NCBI RefSeq assembly: GCF_000378385.1
Contig: NZ_KB899662.1
Coordinates: 311,728 to 375,727, forward strand
Direction: 5' to 3'
Origin: Paenibacillus daejeonensis DSM 15491
Lineage (GTDB): Bacteria; Bacillota; Bacilli; Paenibacillales; Paenibacillaceae
Length of the DNA stretch: 64,000 nucleotides
The notes under the pieces are model-generated. The model worked only from the letters and a program-made list of their open reading frames with translations, searched no databases and was not told the origin of the DNA. Shown piece after piece: positions 16,223-25,426 of the stretch. The position numbers and the translations under genes were made by a program. Every line of letters begins with the position of its first letter. Within the stretch, counting starts at the first letter, position 1.

Positions 16223-19200
16223 TTAAAAGTCAAACTCCATCTCGTAATCCTCGCTCTGGGCCTCCAGCAGGTCACTGCGCAGGCGGATGTCTGCCAGCTT
16301 CAGCTCGGGTTCTTCAGCCAGACGGGTGATGGCCTCTCTGTAAAATGCTGCCACGTCGTCGATGATCGTGCGGTCGTAGACAGCTGAATCGATTTTTAGA
16401 TCCAGTCGGCCTAACGATACGTCGACATTGAAGTCCAGCCAGGTGTTGTTGGCGTTGACCTTGGATTCGACGAGCGGCTGACCATCCTGCGCTTCACCTG
16501 CACTCTGCTCCTCCACCGAGCCACTCTCACGGAAGTCGGTGAAGTTGAACAGCGTATCGGAGATCGGGTTGCCGGCATCCTGCGCGTCGCCGATTGCTCT
16601 GGCAATCTCGGATAGGGCCATCTTTTCGTAGGAAGACAGCTCCAGCATGTGGGCATGGAAACGGCGGATGTAGTCCGCCCAGCTCTCCTCGCCTGCAAAC
16701 TGGGTGCGGACAGGCAGCATATTGAGGAAGAAGCCGACCATCGCGTCGCCATCCTCGCAAGCTGGCCGGTTGTGCGTCAGAATGCCGACCACCGCATCGT
16801 CTTGGTTGGTTAATCGGCTCATCAAGCGGGCATAGACGGCGAACAACAGATTACGCAGGGTCACGCCCAGCTGACCGGCAAGCTCAGTGGCCTGTGCCAG
16901 TACCTCCGGCTCCAGACGATAGCGGTATGTGACCCGCTCCGTAAACCCTTCGCGATCGGTACCTTCCGGCAGCGCCAGACGTTTGTACCCGCGCAGCTCC
17001 TCACGCCAATATTCGCGCATGCTATCATCGTGCTTAATCAGATACTGGTCGAGCACGAACTGCTTGTAGGAATGAAGCAGCGGCTGCGGCCGGTAGTCGG
17101 GATTGCTCAGCAAGGCAAAGTAAGTGTCACTCAATTCCTTCATCAGGATCGCGTTACTCCAACCATCCATAATGGACTGATGATAGATGAACAAGAACAG
17201 ATACTGCTCCCCGCCCAAATGGAATACACGGGTCCGCCACAACGGCGCTTCCCGGAATTCAAACGGTCTGCCATTCTCTTCGGCCATCACGGACTCGATC
17301 CGTTCGCGTTGAGTCTCCCGGTCTTGTCCCTCCAAGTCAATCACCGTGACATCCAGTTGGGCTCCGGCATGGACGATTTTCACGGGCTCCGCCGTATGCT
17401 CCAGATGGAAGCTTGCCCGCAGATTGGGATGCTTGTCCGCCATCAGAGCAAATGCCCGCAGGAAGACCGCTTCATCAAACTGCTCATAGCGAGCGCTATA
17501 GACATACTGGATCATGTGGGCGGAGGTGCCTGGGTTCGCTACCGAGTGGAAAACCAGCCCTTTCTCGATATCACTCATCGGATAGGCGTCGTCCGGACGC
17601 TGGGCATCTGCTGGCCCGCCTTCCCATTCACTGGTAATTGTCTCCCGTAGCGATGCCATCCGCTGTCGCATCATTCCCTCAAGCTCACGCTTCTGCTGCT
17701 CGGCGGCCTCGTTCTGCTCCGGTGCAGATGTAGCAATATAAGCCGCCATTTCCGCTACCGTTGGATGGAGGAACAGGTCTTTCAGTTCGATGGCGTACCC
17801 CAGTTTTTTGAGGCGGATGGATGCGCGCAGGGCCTTGATAGAATCGCCGCCCATCTCGAAGAAATGATCTCCCCGGCCCACCTGCTTAATCGCAAGCGCA
17901 TCGCTCCATACTCCAGCCAAGGTTTCCTCTAGGGCAGAATCGGCTACATGCGCGCCGTCCTCGGTAGCCGATAACGCAGCCACCAGTTGCTCCTCGGCCA
18001 TACGATGCAGCGCCTCTTCATCCAAGCCTCCGCGCACATCAAGCGGAAACTGTTCGACTTGTACATACTGCTCTGGTACCGCATAGGCTGGCGCTACAGC
18101 CTTCAGGCGGCCCTTGAGCTCGCCGCTGTCCTGCGGACGATCGGACCGATAGACAAGCGTCAACCGTGGAGCAGCTGTCTCTTCGCCTGCAAGCATAATG
18201 ACTCTTACCTGGCTAAAAATGCCGAGCGCCCGCGCTTGCTGCTCCACCTGGTGCAGCTGGACGGCAAAGCCTTTGATCTCCACCGTACGACGCGTCTCCC
18301 CGTCATAGCGGTACTTATCCTTGGCAGTCCTGCGGCCCTGCCAGCCGGTAGCCTGCCACTCGTCTGTGTCACCTCTATGGGCTGCACGGCACATAATCTG
18401 TCCGCTCACGCCTGCCGGCAGCGGCTGGCCGTCCGCATCGCAGACCAGCAGCTCGATTCCAGGCAACGGCTTGCCCAGCACAAGAGCTGCCAATTCATCG
18501 CCGTTGTGCCCCGAACCCATAGGTACGTTGCAGGTTGTAAGCAAGCCAAGCGCTTGCGAGCCGCACAGCTGGATCAGCTCGCAGCGCACCCCGAGCCCGG
18601 CCAGCCGGTCAGCAAGCGAGGCGACCTGCATCAGTTCGTCCGGCTGCGTCAGCAAGCCGATCCGCCGCACACTCTGCAATTGGTGCGCTGCTTCCGGAGT
18701 TTCGAGCAGCAGCTCCAACTGCCACGGCGTCGCGACCAGTGTCTCCGCTTGGCGTTCGGCCAACTGACGTCCCATGGCTCCGGCATTGTCCGGTACGGAT
18801 GGCGAAGCCGTGCCCGCAGCAGCCGCTTCTGCCGCTGCCCCACCGAGCAGACCGAAGCCGGTCGCCGCAACCAGCGTGCGCTCATCACCCAGCGACTCAG
18901 GGTAGGACCATGAGGGGGAGAACGTGGCACGTGCAGCCTCCGGCTGCGTTGTCGCTGGCTTCAATGCAGAGACCACCTCCGCCGTACGCTGCGACTCAGA
19001 TGCCCCCTCTGACCCCGCTGTCTGTTGCTGCGATTCAACTGGCTCGTTCGACCCCGCTACCGTTTGATGCGGCTCCGCCCTCTGTTCTGTTCCCGCTACC
19101 ACTTGCTGAGACTCAGTCGCCGTGCCGCCCCCTACTTCCACTTGCCTTGGCACCGATGCCACTTCTATCTCCGCGAGCACAAATTCCCGCACTGGCAGGT

Positions 19201-22200
19201 CCGGCGATGCAATCAGAGCTTGCAAGCCTTGTTGCAGATGCTCGGCCAGTCCCTGCATGGTGTCGTGGAAGAACAAGTCGGTGTTGTAGGTCAACGCCGC
19301 CTGTATTCCGTCCTCTGTCGGAACGAATTCCAGATGCAGGTCGAACAGGCTCGTGACCCCGCGGTCTTCCATGTCCTTCAACGTCAGGCCCTGCAGCGGG
19401 CTGCTGCCAGTCAGGAGCATGTCGGTGTTTTGCAGCACCAGCATCACGTTGAACAGCGGCGAACGGCTCATGTCGCGCTTGATGGCCAACTCCTCGACTA
19501 ACCGGTCGAATGGATACAACTGATGCTGGTACGCGCCCAGCGTTGTCGTCCGCGCTGACTCCAGCAGATTGGCGAGAGTGGCATCCGGCTCAACCTGTGT
19601 CCGCAGCACGATCGTGTTCGCATAAAAACCAAGCTGATCCTCCAGCTCCACCTGACTGCGGCCAGCGATAGGCGAACCGATTAGCAGATCCGATTGACCG
19701 CTGTATTTGTAGAGCACCAGATTGGTCGCAGCCAGCAGCGCCATATACAACGTTACGCCGTGGGTACGGCAGCTTGCTTGCAGCTTGGCCGTGCTCTGCG
19801 CGTTCAGCGCAAAACGGATACGTTCTCCAGCATAGGTCTGCATCGGCGGCCGTGGCTTGTCCAGCGGGAGCTCCAGTGTCGGCAAGCTGCCGCCCAGCGT
19901 CTCGCGCCAATAGGCGCCCATGCCGTCGTAGCTGCCATCCGCTATGGATCGGGCCTGCCACTGCGCATAATCTTTATACTGAATACGCAGTGGAGACAAT
20001 GGATATTCCTGTCCTTCCACCTGGGCATTGTACAGTACCGCCAGCTCGCGCAGCAGCACCTGGGAAGACCAGCCATCGCTAATGATATGGTGCATATTGA
20101 TGTACAGCACATGCCGCTGCGGAGCAACAACGAATAGTACCGCCTTAACCAGTGGACCACTTGCCAGATCAAACGGCAGCATCCGGTCCTGCTCCATCCA
20201 TGCTTCCGCTTGTGCCAGACCCTCTTCCACTTGTAGATCACGGCGCTCCAAAGCAATGCCGAGTGACTCACGGTCACGAATGATTTGTACCGGCTCCCCT
20301 TGGTCATCGCCAAATACGGTCCGCAGCACCTCATGACGATCTACCACCGCCTCGAATGCCGACGCCAGTGCAGCCTCGTCCAGCTGGCCCTCCAGCACCA
20401 TCGAAAAGGGCGAGTTATAGGCAACGAGACTCTCCGGGAACTGGCTGAGCATCCACATCCGTTTCTGCGCGGCGGATACCGGGTAACTCGCCTGCTGACC
20501 TGCAACCGGAATCAGATCCGGCTGTCCGCCTACGGCCTGCCCTGACAAGCCAGACCCCGTAGCGTTACCTGCCTGCTCCAGCAGTCCTGGATTTGTCACC
20601 GTATCGCTCGACTGCGTTTGACCTGCGGCAACAGCAGCTTGGGCTTGCGCCGTTTCCGGCACCGATAAGCCAGCTCCGCCAGGCGCTTGCTCCAGCTTAG
20701 CAGCCATGTATCTGCTCAGCTCGGATGGGGTGGGGTGGCGGAATATTTCTTCAAAGTTCAGCTCTACCCCAAACACGCCGCGCACCCGCAGCAGCACCTG
20801 ATTAGCCATCAGAGAGTGACCACCCAGCTCAAAAAAGCTGTCATTCGGACCAATATCCGGCTGCTTGAGCACATCACGGAAAATCGCTGCCACTTTGTCC
20901 TCGGGTCCAATCAGACTATCCACATAAGCGGAGAAACCGCTGAGCGTCGGATAATCGAACAAGTCCTCGAAATCCAGTTTGACGGCTAGCTCCTCGCGGA
21001 TTCGTCGGATGACGCGGGTAGCCAGCAGCGAGTCGCCGCCCAGCTCGAAGAAATGATCGTCCCGGCCGAGTGCATCCAGCTCCAGCGCCTCGCTCCAGAA
21101 GACGGCCATGCGGCGCTCCAGCTCGGTGGCCGCAGGGTCCTTCAGTACACCTGCCGCCTCAGCTTGCTTCTCAACACCCGTCTCGTCCATCAGATCAGCC
21201 ATCGACAGCTGCGGCGTCTCACGGACCCAGCAGCGGATTGGCTCGAACGGATAACCCGGCAGTTCCGCCCGCTGAGCCGGACGACCCGCAACCACTGCCT
21301 GCCAATCTGGCGTGTGACCCTGTACGTACAACGCACACAACAGCTCTGCAATTGGATCTCCGACAGTCTCTGACGCGAGCAGTCCGCACATGCGGAAGCG
21401 ATTGTCCTCCACTCTTGATCCCAGTGCGGTGCCAAGCTCGCCGCCAGGCGCCAGCTCGACGAAGAGCACATCCCCCTCTGCAGTCTCGGACGCGATCAGC
21501 TTGTCTACGCGGCCCTCCAGTCCGTCCAGTGGCACAGGCTCGTACGTCTCGGCAGCCTTCATAACCTCTGCCAGTGGGCGTCGCTCGGCGATGACATCCG
21601 CAGCCAGTCTGCCAATGCCGACCGGCAACAGCTGAGCTACAGGCATCCGCCATTCTGACAGAAGACGGTACATCGCGATGAGGTGAGCCAAGGCGCGTAC
21701 GCCATCTCGGCCTGAATCGGCAAGCTGCAAGGCTTGCGTGTACGCCTCCCGGTACACTGGATGACGTGTTTGCAGCGCCTGGATGACAGCCTCCGGCAGT
21801 GGTGTATGGTCCGTTACCAGCAGAATAGCCTTGCCTTGCTTCGATCGGCTATCCGCGAGCGACAGCATCCAACCTGCGCCTGACGCATGGCCATTATGCA
21901 GGGGTGCTGCACTGCCAGTCTTAACAGCCTCCAATCTCTGGCCGTTAGGCGCGGCGCTTCCTGAGTATCCCTCAGGCTGAACCACAGCCTTGGCTGCATC
22001 TCCGCCCAACGACTGCAGCGCTGTCCGCAGCTGCTCACGCAGCTCAGCCGCGCTGCTCGCCGAAGCGGCGAAGCGGCAGCGATAATGCTTGCGCCCTCGT
22101 GCCAAGGTCCAGCTGACGGAAGTCAAGTCAACATCATTCACCGTCTGCAGACGATCGGCTAATGCCTTCATCCGGCGCTTCAGAGCATCCGGCGTCCTGG

Positions 22201-23527
22201 CAGAAACGACGAAAGGCAAGGTGCCAGTTGATCCGGCATCCGTCTCAGATTGTTGCCCGTTCACAGACTCCGGCGCTTCCTGCAGCAGGACATGGCAGTT
22301 CGTGCCGCTAGCCCCAAGCGAAGTGACGCCCGCATAACGCGGATGTCCCTGAGGCTCAGGCCATTCTCTGAGCTCCTTGTTGACATAGACTGCGGAATTC
22401 TCGAAATCGATCAGCTCATTGGGCCGCTCGAAATGCAGCGTCGGGAAAAATACCCGGTGCTTGAGCGCCATCACGGCGCGCACAAGCCCCGCAATGCCAG
22501 AGGCATTGTAGCCATGACCGAGACTGGACTTGATGGTCGAGATCGGCACAATGCCGCGCGCATCCGTTGCATCGCGAAAGGCGGCACTCAGTCCTTCAAC
22601 CTCCAGTGAATCCCCCAGCTTCGTGCCAGAGCCATGCGCCTCGATATAGCCGATCTGCCGTGGATCAACGCCAGCCTTGCGCCAGGCGTCGCGGACGACG
22701 CCGGCCTGCGAGATGCTATCCGGTGCGGTCGGGCTGGCGGAGCGGCGGGCGTTGTTATTGACGGCGGTGCTTTTGATAATCGCATGAATCGTATCTCCGT
22801 CGCGCTGTGCCGCCTCCAGCGGCTTGAGCAGCACCGATGCTGACAATTCCCCACACGACATGCCTGCGGCATCCTCGGAGAAGGCGCGTGATTTACAGTC
22901 CGGAGACCAGATGTTGAATTCGAACTGCTTGTCGCGGTATGGCTGCAGGTTCAGATTGACCCCGCACACAATGGCGCAGTCTGCTTCGCCCAGCAGCAGC
23001 TCGCCGACCGCCATATGAACGGCTACGAGACTGGACGAGCAAGCCGTGTCAATCACTGCCGCATTGCCCGTCAGATTGAACTGGCGGCTGATGCGAGTAG
23101 CCGCAAAGGCCGGCGAGTTGCCAGCCACCATCGTATCCGGGAACTCTTCGGCAAGTCGGTAATACTCGGGATTGATATCGGAGACGAAGACGGCTGTCCG
23201 TGAGCCGTCAAAATCGTCAGGGTTATATCCCGCATGCTCAAACAGATGATAGACACTCTCTAGCATGAGCCGGTGATGCGGGTCCATCACCTGGGCTTCC
23301 GCCAGCGACAGCTCGAATAGTGGATGATCGAACTTGTCGATATCCTCCAGATAACCGATCGGGCGCAGCGGCCGCTCCGGATTGAGCGTCGCATCCTTGA
23401 CCCGCTTCGCGGAGAGCTCCCGGACCAGATCGGGACTGCGCTTGAACAGCTCCGTTACCTCCTCGATCCCCGATGCCTCCGGGAAGCGGGCAGCTATGCC
23501 GATTATGGCAATATCTCTACTACTCAT
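16223..23527 (-). CDS. Hybrid PKS-NRPS: KS-(degenerate AT)-T-T-C-(degenerate A)-T-C
   Basis: The protein has 2434 residues; the ATG follows GGGAGT. Residues ~1-425 are a ketosynthase with the catalytic triad present: Cys163 in DTACSSS, His298 in EAHGSGT and His338 in GHGYNASG. Residues ~430-780 resemble a KS-AT linker plus an AT remnant, but where GHSxG should be (near 636) the sequence is PVGIGR, so the nucleophile is missing. Two carrier domains follow in tandem (Ser833 in GGDSL, Ser905 in GGHSL). Next come a C domain (HHIISDGWS near 1146), a Gln/Glu/Thr-rich linker, and only the C-terminal part of an A domain with eroded motifs (~1590-1880). A T domain (Ser1896, GGDSIKAL) and a final C domain whose HHxxxDG reads HQSIMDG (Gln2117) complete the chain. 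No KR, DH or ER is seen. Malonyl loading must occur in trans, and the last T domain needs a trans-acting A domain or is skipped. It lies between the carbamoyltransferase and the half-C-A-T-E protein. Confidence 0.93.
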   Translation of the reverse strand: MSSRDIAIIGIAARFPEASGIEEVTELFKRSPDLVRELSAKRVKDATLNPERPLRPIGYLEDIDKFDHPLFELSLAEAQVMDPHHRLMLESVYHLFEHAGYNPDDFDGSRTAVFVSDINPEYYRLAEEFPDTMVAGNSPAFAATRISRQFNLTGNAAVIDTACSSSLVAVHMAVGELLLGEADCAIVCGVNLNLQPYRDKQFEFNIWSPDCKSRAFSEDAAGMSCGELSASVLLKPLEAAQRDGDTIHAIIKSTAVNNNARRSASPTAPDSISQAGVVRDAWRKAGVDPRQIGYIEAHGSGTKLGDSLEVEGLSAAFRDATDARGIVPISTIKSSLGHGYNASGIAGLVRAVMALKHRVFFPTLHFERPNELIDFENSAVYVNKELREWPEPQGHPRYAGVTSLGASGTNCHVLLQEAPESVNGQQSETDAGSTGTLPFVVSARTPDALKRRMKALADRLQTVNDVDLTSVSWTLARGRKHYRCRFAASASSAAELREQLRTALQSLGGDAAKAVVQPEGYSGSAAPNGQRLEAVKTGSAAPLHNGHASGAGWMLSLADSRSKQGKAILLVTDHTPLPEAVIQALQTRHPVYREAYTQALQLADSGRDGVRALAHLIAMYRLLSEWRMPVAQLLPVGIGRLAADVIAERRPLAEVMKAAETYEPVPLDGLEGRVDKLIASETAEGDVLFVELAPGGELGTALGSRVEDNRFRMCGLLASETVGDPIAELLCALYVQGHTPDWQAVVAGRPAQRAELPGYPFEPIRCWVRETPQLSMADLMDETGVEKQAEAAGVLKDPAATELERRMAVFWSEALELDALGRDDHFFELGGDSLLATRVIRRIREELAVKLDFEDLFDYPTLSGFSAYVDSLIGPEDKVAAIFRDVLKQPDIGPNDSFFELGGHSLMANQVLLRVRGVFGVELNFEEIFRHPTPSELSRYMAAKLEQAPGGAGLSVPETAQAQAAVAAGQTQSSDTVTNPGLLEQAGNATGSGLSGQAVGGQPDLIPVAGQQASYPVSAAQKRMWMLSQFPESLVAYNSPFSMVLEGQLDEAALASAFEAVVDRHEVLRTVFGDDQGEPVQIIRDRESLGIALERRDLQVEEGLAQAEAWMEQDRMLPFDLASGPLVKAVLFVVAPQRHVLYINMHHIISDGWSSQVLLRELAVLYNAQVEGQEYPLSPLRIQYKDYAQWQARSIADGSYDGMGAYWRETLGGSLPTLELPLDKPRPPMQTYAGERIRFALNAQSTAKLQASCRTHGVTLYMALLAATNLVLYKYSGQSDLLIGSPIAGRSQVELEDQLGFYANTIVLRTQVEPDATLANLLESARTTTLGAYQHQLYPFDRLVEELAIKRDMSRSPLFNVMLVLQNTDMLLTGSSPLQGLTLKDMEDRGVTSLFDLHLEFVPTEDGIQAALTYNTDLFFHDTMQGLAEHLQQGLQALIASPDLPVREFVLAEIEVASVPRQVEVGGGTATESQQVVAGTEQRAEPHQTVAGSNEPVESQQQTAGSEGASESQRTAEVVSALKPATTQPEAARATFSPSWSYPESLGDERTLVAATGFGLLGGAAAEAAAAGTASPSVPDNAGAMGRQLAERQAETLVATPWQLELLLETPEAAHQLQSVRRIGLLTQPDELMQVASLADRLAGLGVRCELIQLCGSQALGLLTTCNVPMGSGHNGDELAALVLGKPLPGIELLVCDADGQPLPAGVSGQIMCRAAHRGDTDEWQATGWQGRRTAKDKYRYDGETRRTVEIKGFAVQLHQVEQQARALGIFSQVRVIMLAGEETAAPRLTLVYRSDRPQDSGELKGRLKAVAPAYAVPEQYVQVEQFPLDVRGGLDEEALHRMAEEQLVAALSATEDGAHVADSALEETLAGVWSDALAIKQVGRGDHFFEMGGDSIKALRASIRLKKLGYAIELKDLFLHPTVAEMAAYIATSAPEQNEAAEQQKRELEGMMRQRMASLRETITSEWEGGPADAQRPDDAYPMSDIEKGLVFHSVANPGTSAHMIQYVYSARYEQFDEAVFLRAFALMADKHPNLRASFHLEHTAEPVKIVHAGAQLDVTVIDLEGQDRETQRERIESVMAEENGRPFEFREAPLWRTRVFHLGGEQYLFLFIYHQSIMDGWSNAILMKELSDTYFALLSNPDYRPQPLLHSYKQFVLDQYLIKHDDSMREYWREELRGYKRLALPEGTDREGFTERVTYRYRLEPEVLAQATELAGQLGVTLRNLLFAVYARLMSRLTNQDDAVVGILTHNRPACEDGDAMVGFFLNMLPVRTQFAGEESWADYIRRFHAHMLELSSYEKMALSEIARAIGDAQDAGNPISDTLFNFTDFRESGSVEEQSAGEAQDGQPLVESKVNANNTWLDFNVDVSLGRLDLKIDSAVYDRTIIDDVAAFYREAITRLAEEPELKLADIRLRSDLLEAQSEDYEMEFDF

Positions 23528-23550
23528 GTCCCTTCACTCCCTGTATAGGT

Positions 23551-23722
23551 GGTTCAAAAAGTCCGCTTTTGATCACGAAGTGATACAGGATGCAGATTCG
23601 ACATCGAATCTTGAATGCACTCGAAACTTCCGGTGCTCACGTAGCTTCCAGCTACGCTCCGCTCCTCATTTCCTCCTGCCTCCAACCTTCTCGGTACTAA
23701 AAACCGACCTTTTTGAACATTT
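23551..23722. repeat. MITE-like element with imperfect terminal inverted repeats
   Basis: It begins GGTTCAAAAAGTCCGCTTTT and ends with the complement of TGTTCAAAAAGGTCGGTTTT, giving ~20-bp imperfect terminal inverted repeats around ~130 bp of non-coding DNA with small internal palindromes. It fills the gap between the carbamoyltransferase stop and the hybrid synthetase start. No transposase is encoded. I infer a non-autonomous mobile or palindromic repeat. Confidence 0.55.
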
Positions 23723-25406
23723 ATTTTTTGTGTTCTCGCTCGTACAGCAAGCCATCCGACCACACATAGTTGGTGCCCTCCCAAGCCGTTGCCGAGGCGA
23801 CATCCGGGAAGAAGCCTTTGCCGTTATAATTGGCACTCGTGTTGCAGAGCACAGGGACGCCGCTATGCCGCTTGTAAGCCGTCAGCAGCTCGGCTAACTG
23901 TGGGTTGTCTGCCGGATGCACGGTCTGCAGACGCGCGGTCCCATCGAGATGGATGACCGCTGGAATTCGGTTCACCCAGTCCGGCTTGACCCGGTGATCG
24001 AACAGCATATATGGATCGCGAATGCCCGGTTCGAACAGCTCCGCCGCATCGGCCTCCAGACAGATCGGGGAGACGGGCCGGTAAGGCTCGCGGTGCTTGA
24101 TCTCATTCAATACATCCTTCATCGCAGGCGACACGGCCGGTGCGATAATGCTGCGGTTGCCGAGCGCCCGCGGTCCCAGCTCGGCTCTGCCGTGCAGGAC
24201 TACGACGGGCTCGCCCTTCTCATGCAGCAGCTGAGCCAGCTCCTCTGTGCTGCAGCTTCGCTGGGTCCAGCCAGCTGCCGGCTCCGATGGCACGACTGCT
24301 GGGCCGCTGTACACCTGCCAGTCCAGTCCTAGCCCGCCGCCGCGCGCCAGCAGGGCACAGCAGGCGGCGCCGATCGCGCTGCCCGAGTCGTTGGGGAACG
24401 GCGGCACGTACACCTCGGAGACGATACCTGCCTCACGGATCAAGGAATTCCATTTGATGTTGAGCGCACAGCCGCCTGCCAGGGCGAGGTTAGCGGATTT
24501 GCCGCCGTGGCGGCGGATTTTTTTGGCCAGCTTGTCCAGCAGCATCTGACCCAGGTAATCATGGAAGGTCCGCAGGACGTCCGCATCTTCATACGATTGC
24601 CCCGCCATCCGCTCCTTGAACAGCCGCGCCAGCTTGTTGCCGAAGCCCATCGGATGATCATACGCGTCCAGATAGATCTCGTCCCAGATGTCATACCACT
24701 GCGGCTGTGACTTCCCGAGCGCAATGTACGCCATCACCTTGCCCGCGACTGACAGACTGTCCTTGGCAAAACCGCCGCTAACCTGGAATGGGCCGAAATG
24801 CTGGGCGAACAGGCTGTACATGTTGCCGATCAGCAGGAAAATCGGGCCCAGGTTCTCGAATCCTCGCTGCTGCGCATCGTAGTAATACAAGCGCGGATAC
24901 ATGCCACCGTCCCATACGAGAACGTACGCACTCTCGCCACGGCTGGCAAACGGACTGCTGCAGTACGCACCTGCCACGTGAGCCGCCGCATGATAGTAGC
25001 TTACATAGGGAAGGGAGCGGCCGCCGATTCGCAGCCCTTCGAAGGACCATTCCTTCAGCAGCGGGTCCTGCGGACCCTGCTCCTCATACTGACCCACGGC
25101 CAATTGGTAGGCCTCGCCTCCGTCAGCCGCGTCCAGCCAGTTGTGGCCCTCGCCGATCGTCAGCCGCGGCTGAATCGCCAGGGCATCCTCATCGTCGCCA
25201 CCCCAACCGTCCACTGCAAAATAATCAATATCTTCAATGCGGTAGCCTTCTGCTGCGAGAATCTCCTCAATAAGGGCTGTATCCTCAATCTGTGCGTACC
25301 GGCCTTTGTTACGGAGCTTCTCCACCTCAATGCTGAAGACCAGGCGCCCATTATCAACCAGAGCTACGGCTCCATCGTGCGTCAGCTTCAATCCGCAAAT
25401 GATCAT
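23721..25406 (-). CDS. Carbamoyltransferase, NodU/CmcH family
   Basis: The protein has 561 residues, the normal size for this family, and starts at an ATG behind AGGAGG. The N-terminal half begins GLKLTHDGAVALVDNG and contains the His-rich YHAAAHVAGAY motif. The C-terminal YrdC-like half has GRAELGPRALGNRS, the signature of carbamoyl transfer from carbamoyl phosphate through carbamoyladenylate. Family members carbamoylate hydroxyls on secondary metabolites and Nod factors. Related enzymes occur in clusters for ureido- or carbamoyl-bearing antibiotics such as zwittermicin. Because it sits 20 bp after the putative Dap-loading NRPS and close to the Dap enzymes, the acceptor could be a Dap side-chain amine (giving beta-ureidoalanine) or a hydroxyl made later. 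The acceptor cannot be read from sequence. Confidence 0.9.
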   Translation of the reverse strand: MIICGLKLTHDGAVALVDNGRLVFSIEVEKLRNKGRYAQIEDTALIEEILAAEGYRIEDIDYFAVDGWGGDDEDALAIQPRLTIGEGHNWLDAADGGEAYQLAVGQYEEQGPQDPLLKEWSFEGLRIGGRSLPYVSYYHAAAHVAGAYCSSPFASRGESAYVLVWDGGMYPRLYYYDAQQRGFENLGPIFLLIGNMYSLFAQHFGPFQVSGGFAKDSLSVAGKVMAYIALGKSQPQWYDIWDEIYLDAYDHPMGFGNKLARLFKERMAGQSYEDADVLRTFHDYLGQMLLDKLAKKIRRHGGKSANLALAGGCALNIKWNSLIREAGIVSEVYVPPFPNDSGSAIGAACCALLARGGGLGLDWQVYSGPAVVPSEPAAGWTQRSCSTEELAQLLHEKGEPVVVLHGRAELGPRALGNRSIIAPAVSPAMKDVLNEIKHREPYRPVSPICLEADAAELFEPGIRDPYMLFDHRVKPDWVNRIPAVIHLDGTARLQTVHPADNPQLAELLTAYKRHSGVPVLCNTSANYNGKGFFPDVASATAWEGTNYVWSDGLLYEREHKK

Positions 25407-25426
25407 CTCCTGCGCCTCCTTTTATA

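Noticed and set aside
16223..23527. Frameshifts explaining the missing AT serine and the missing half A domain
   Set aside because: The frame is continuous over 2434 codons with ordered linkers, and other frames show no missing motifs, so degeneration is the better explanation.
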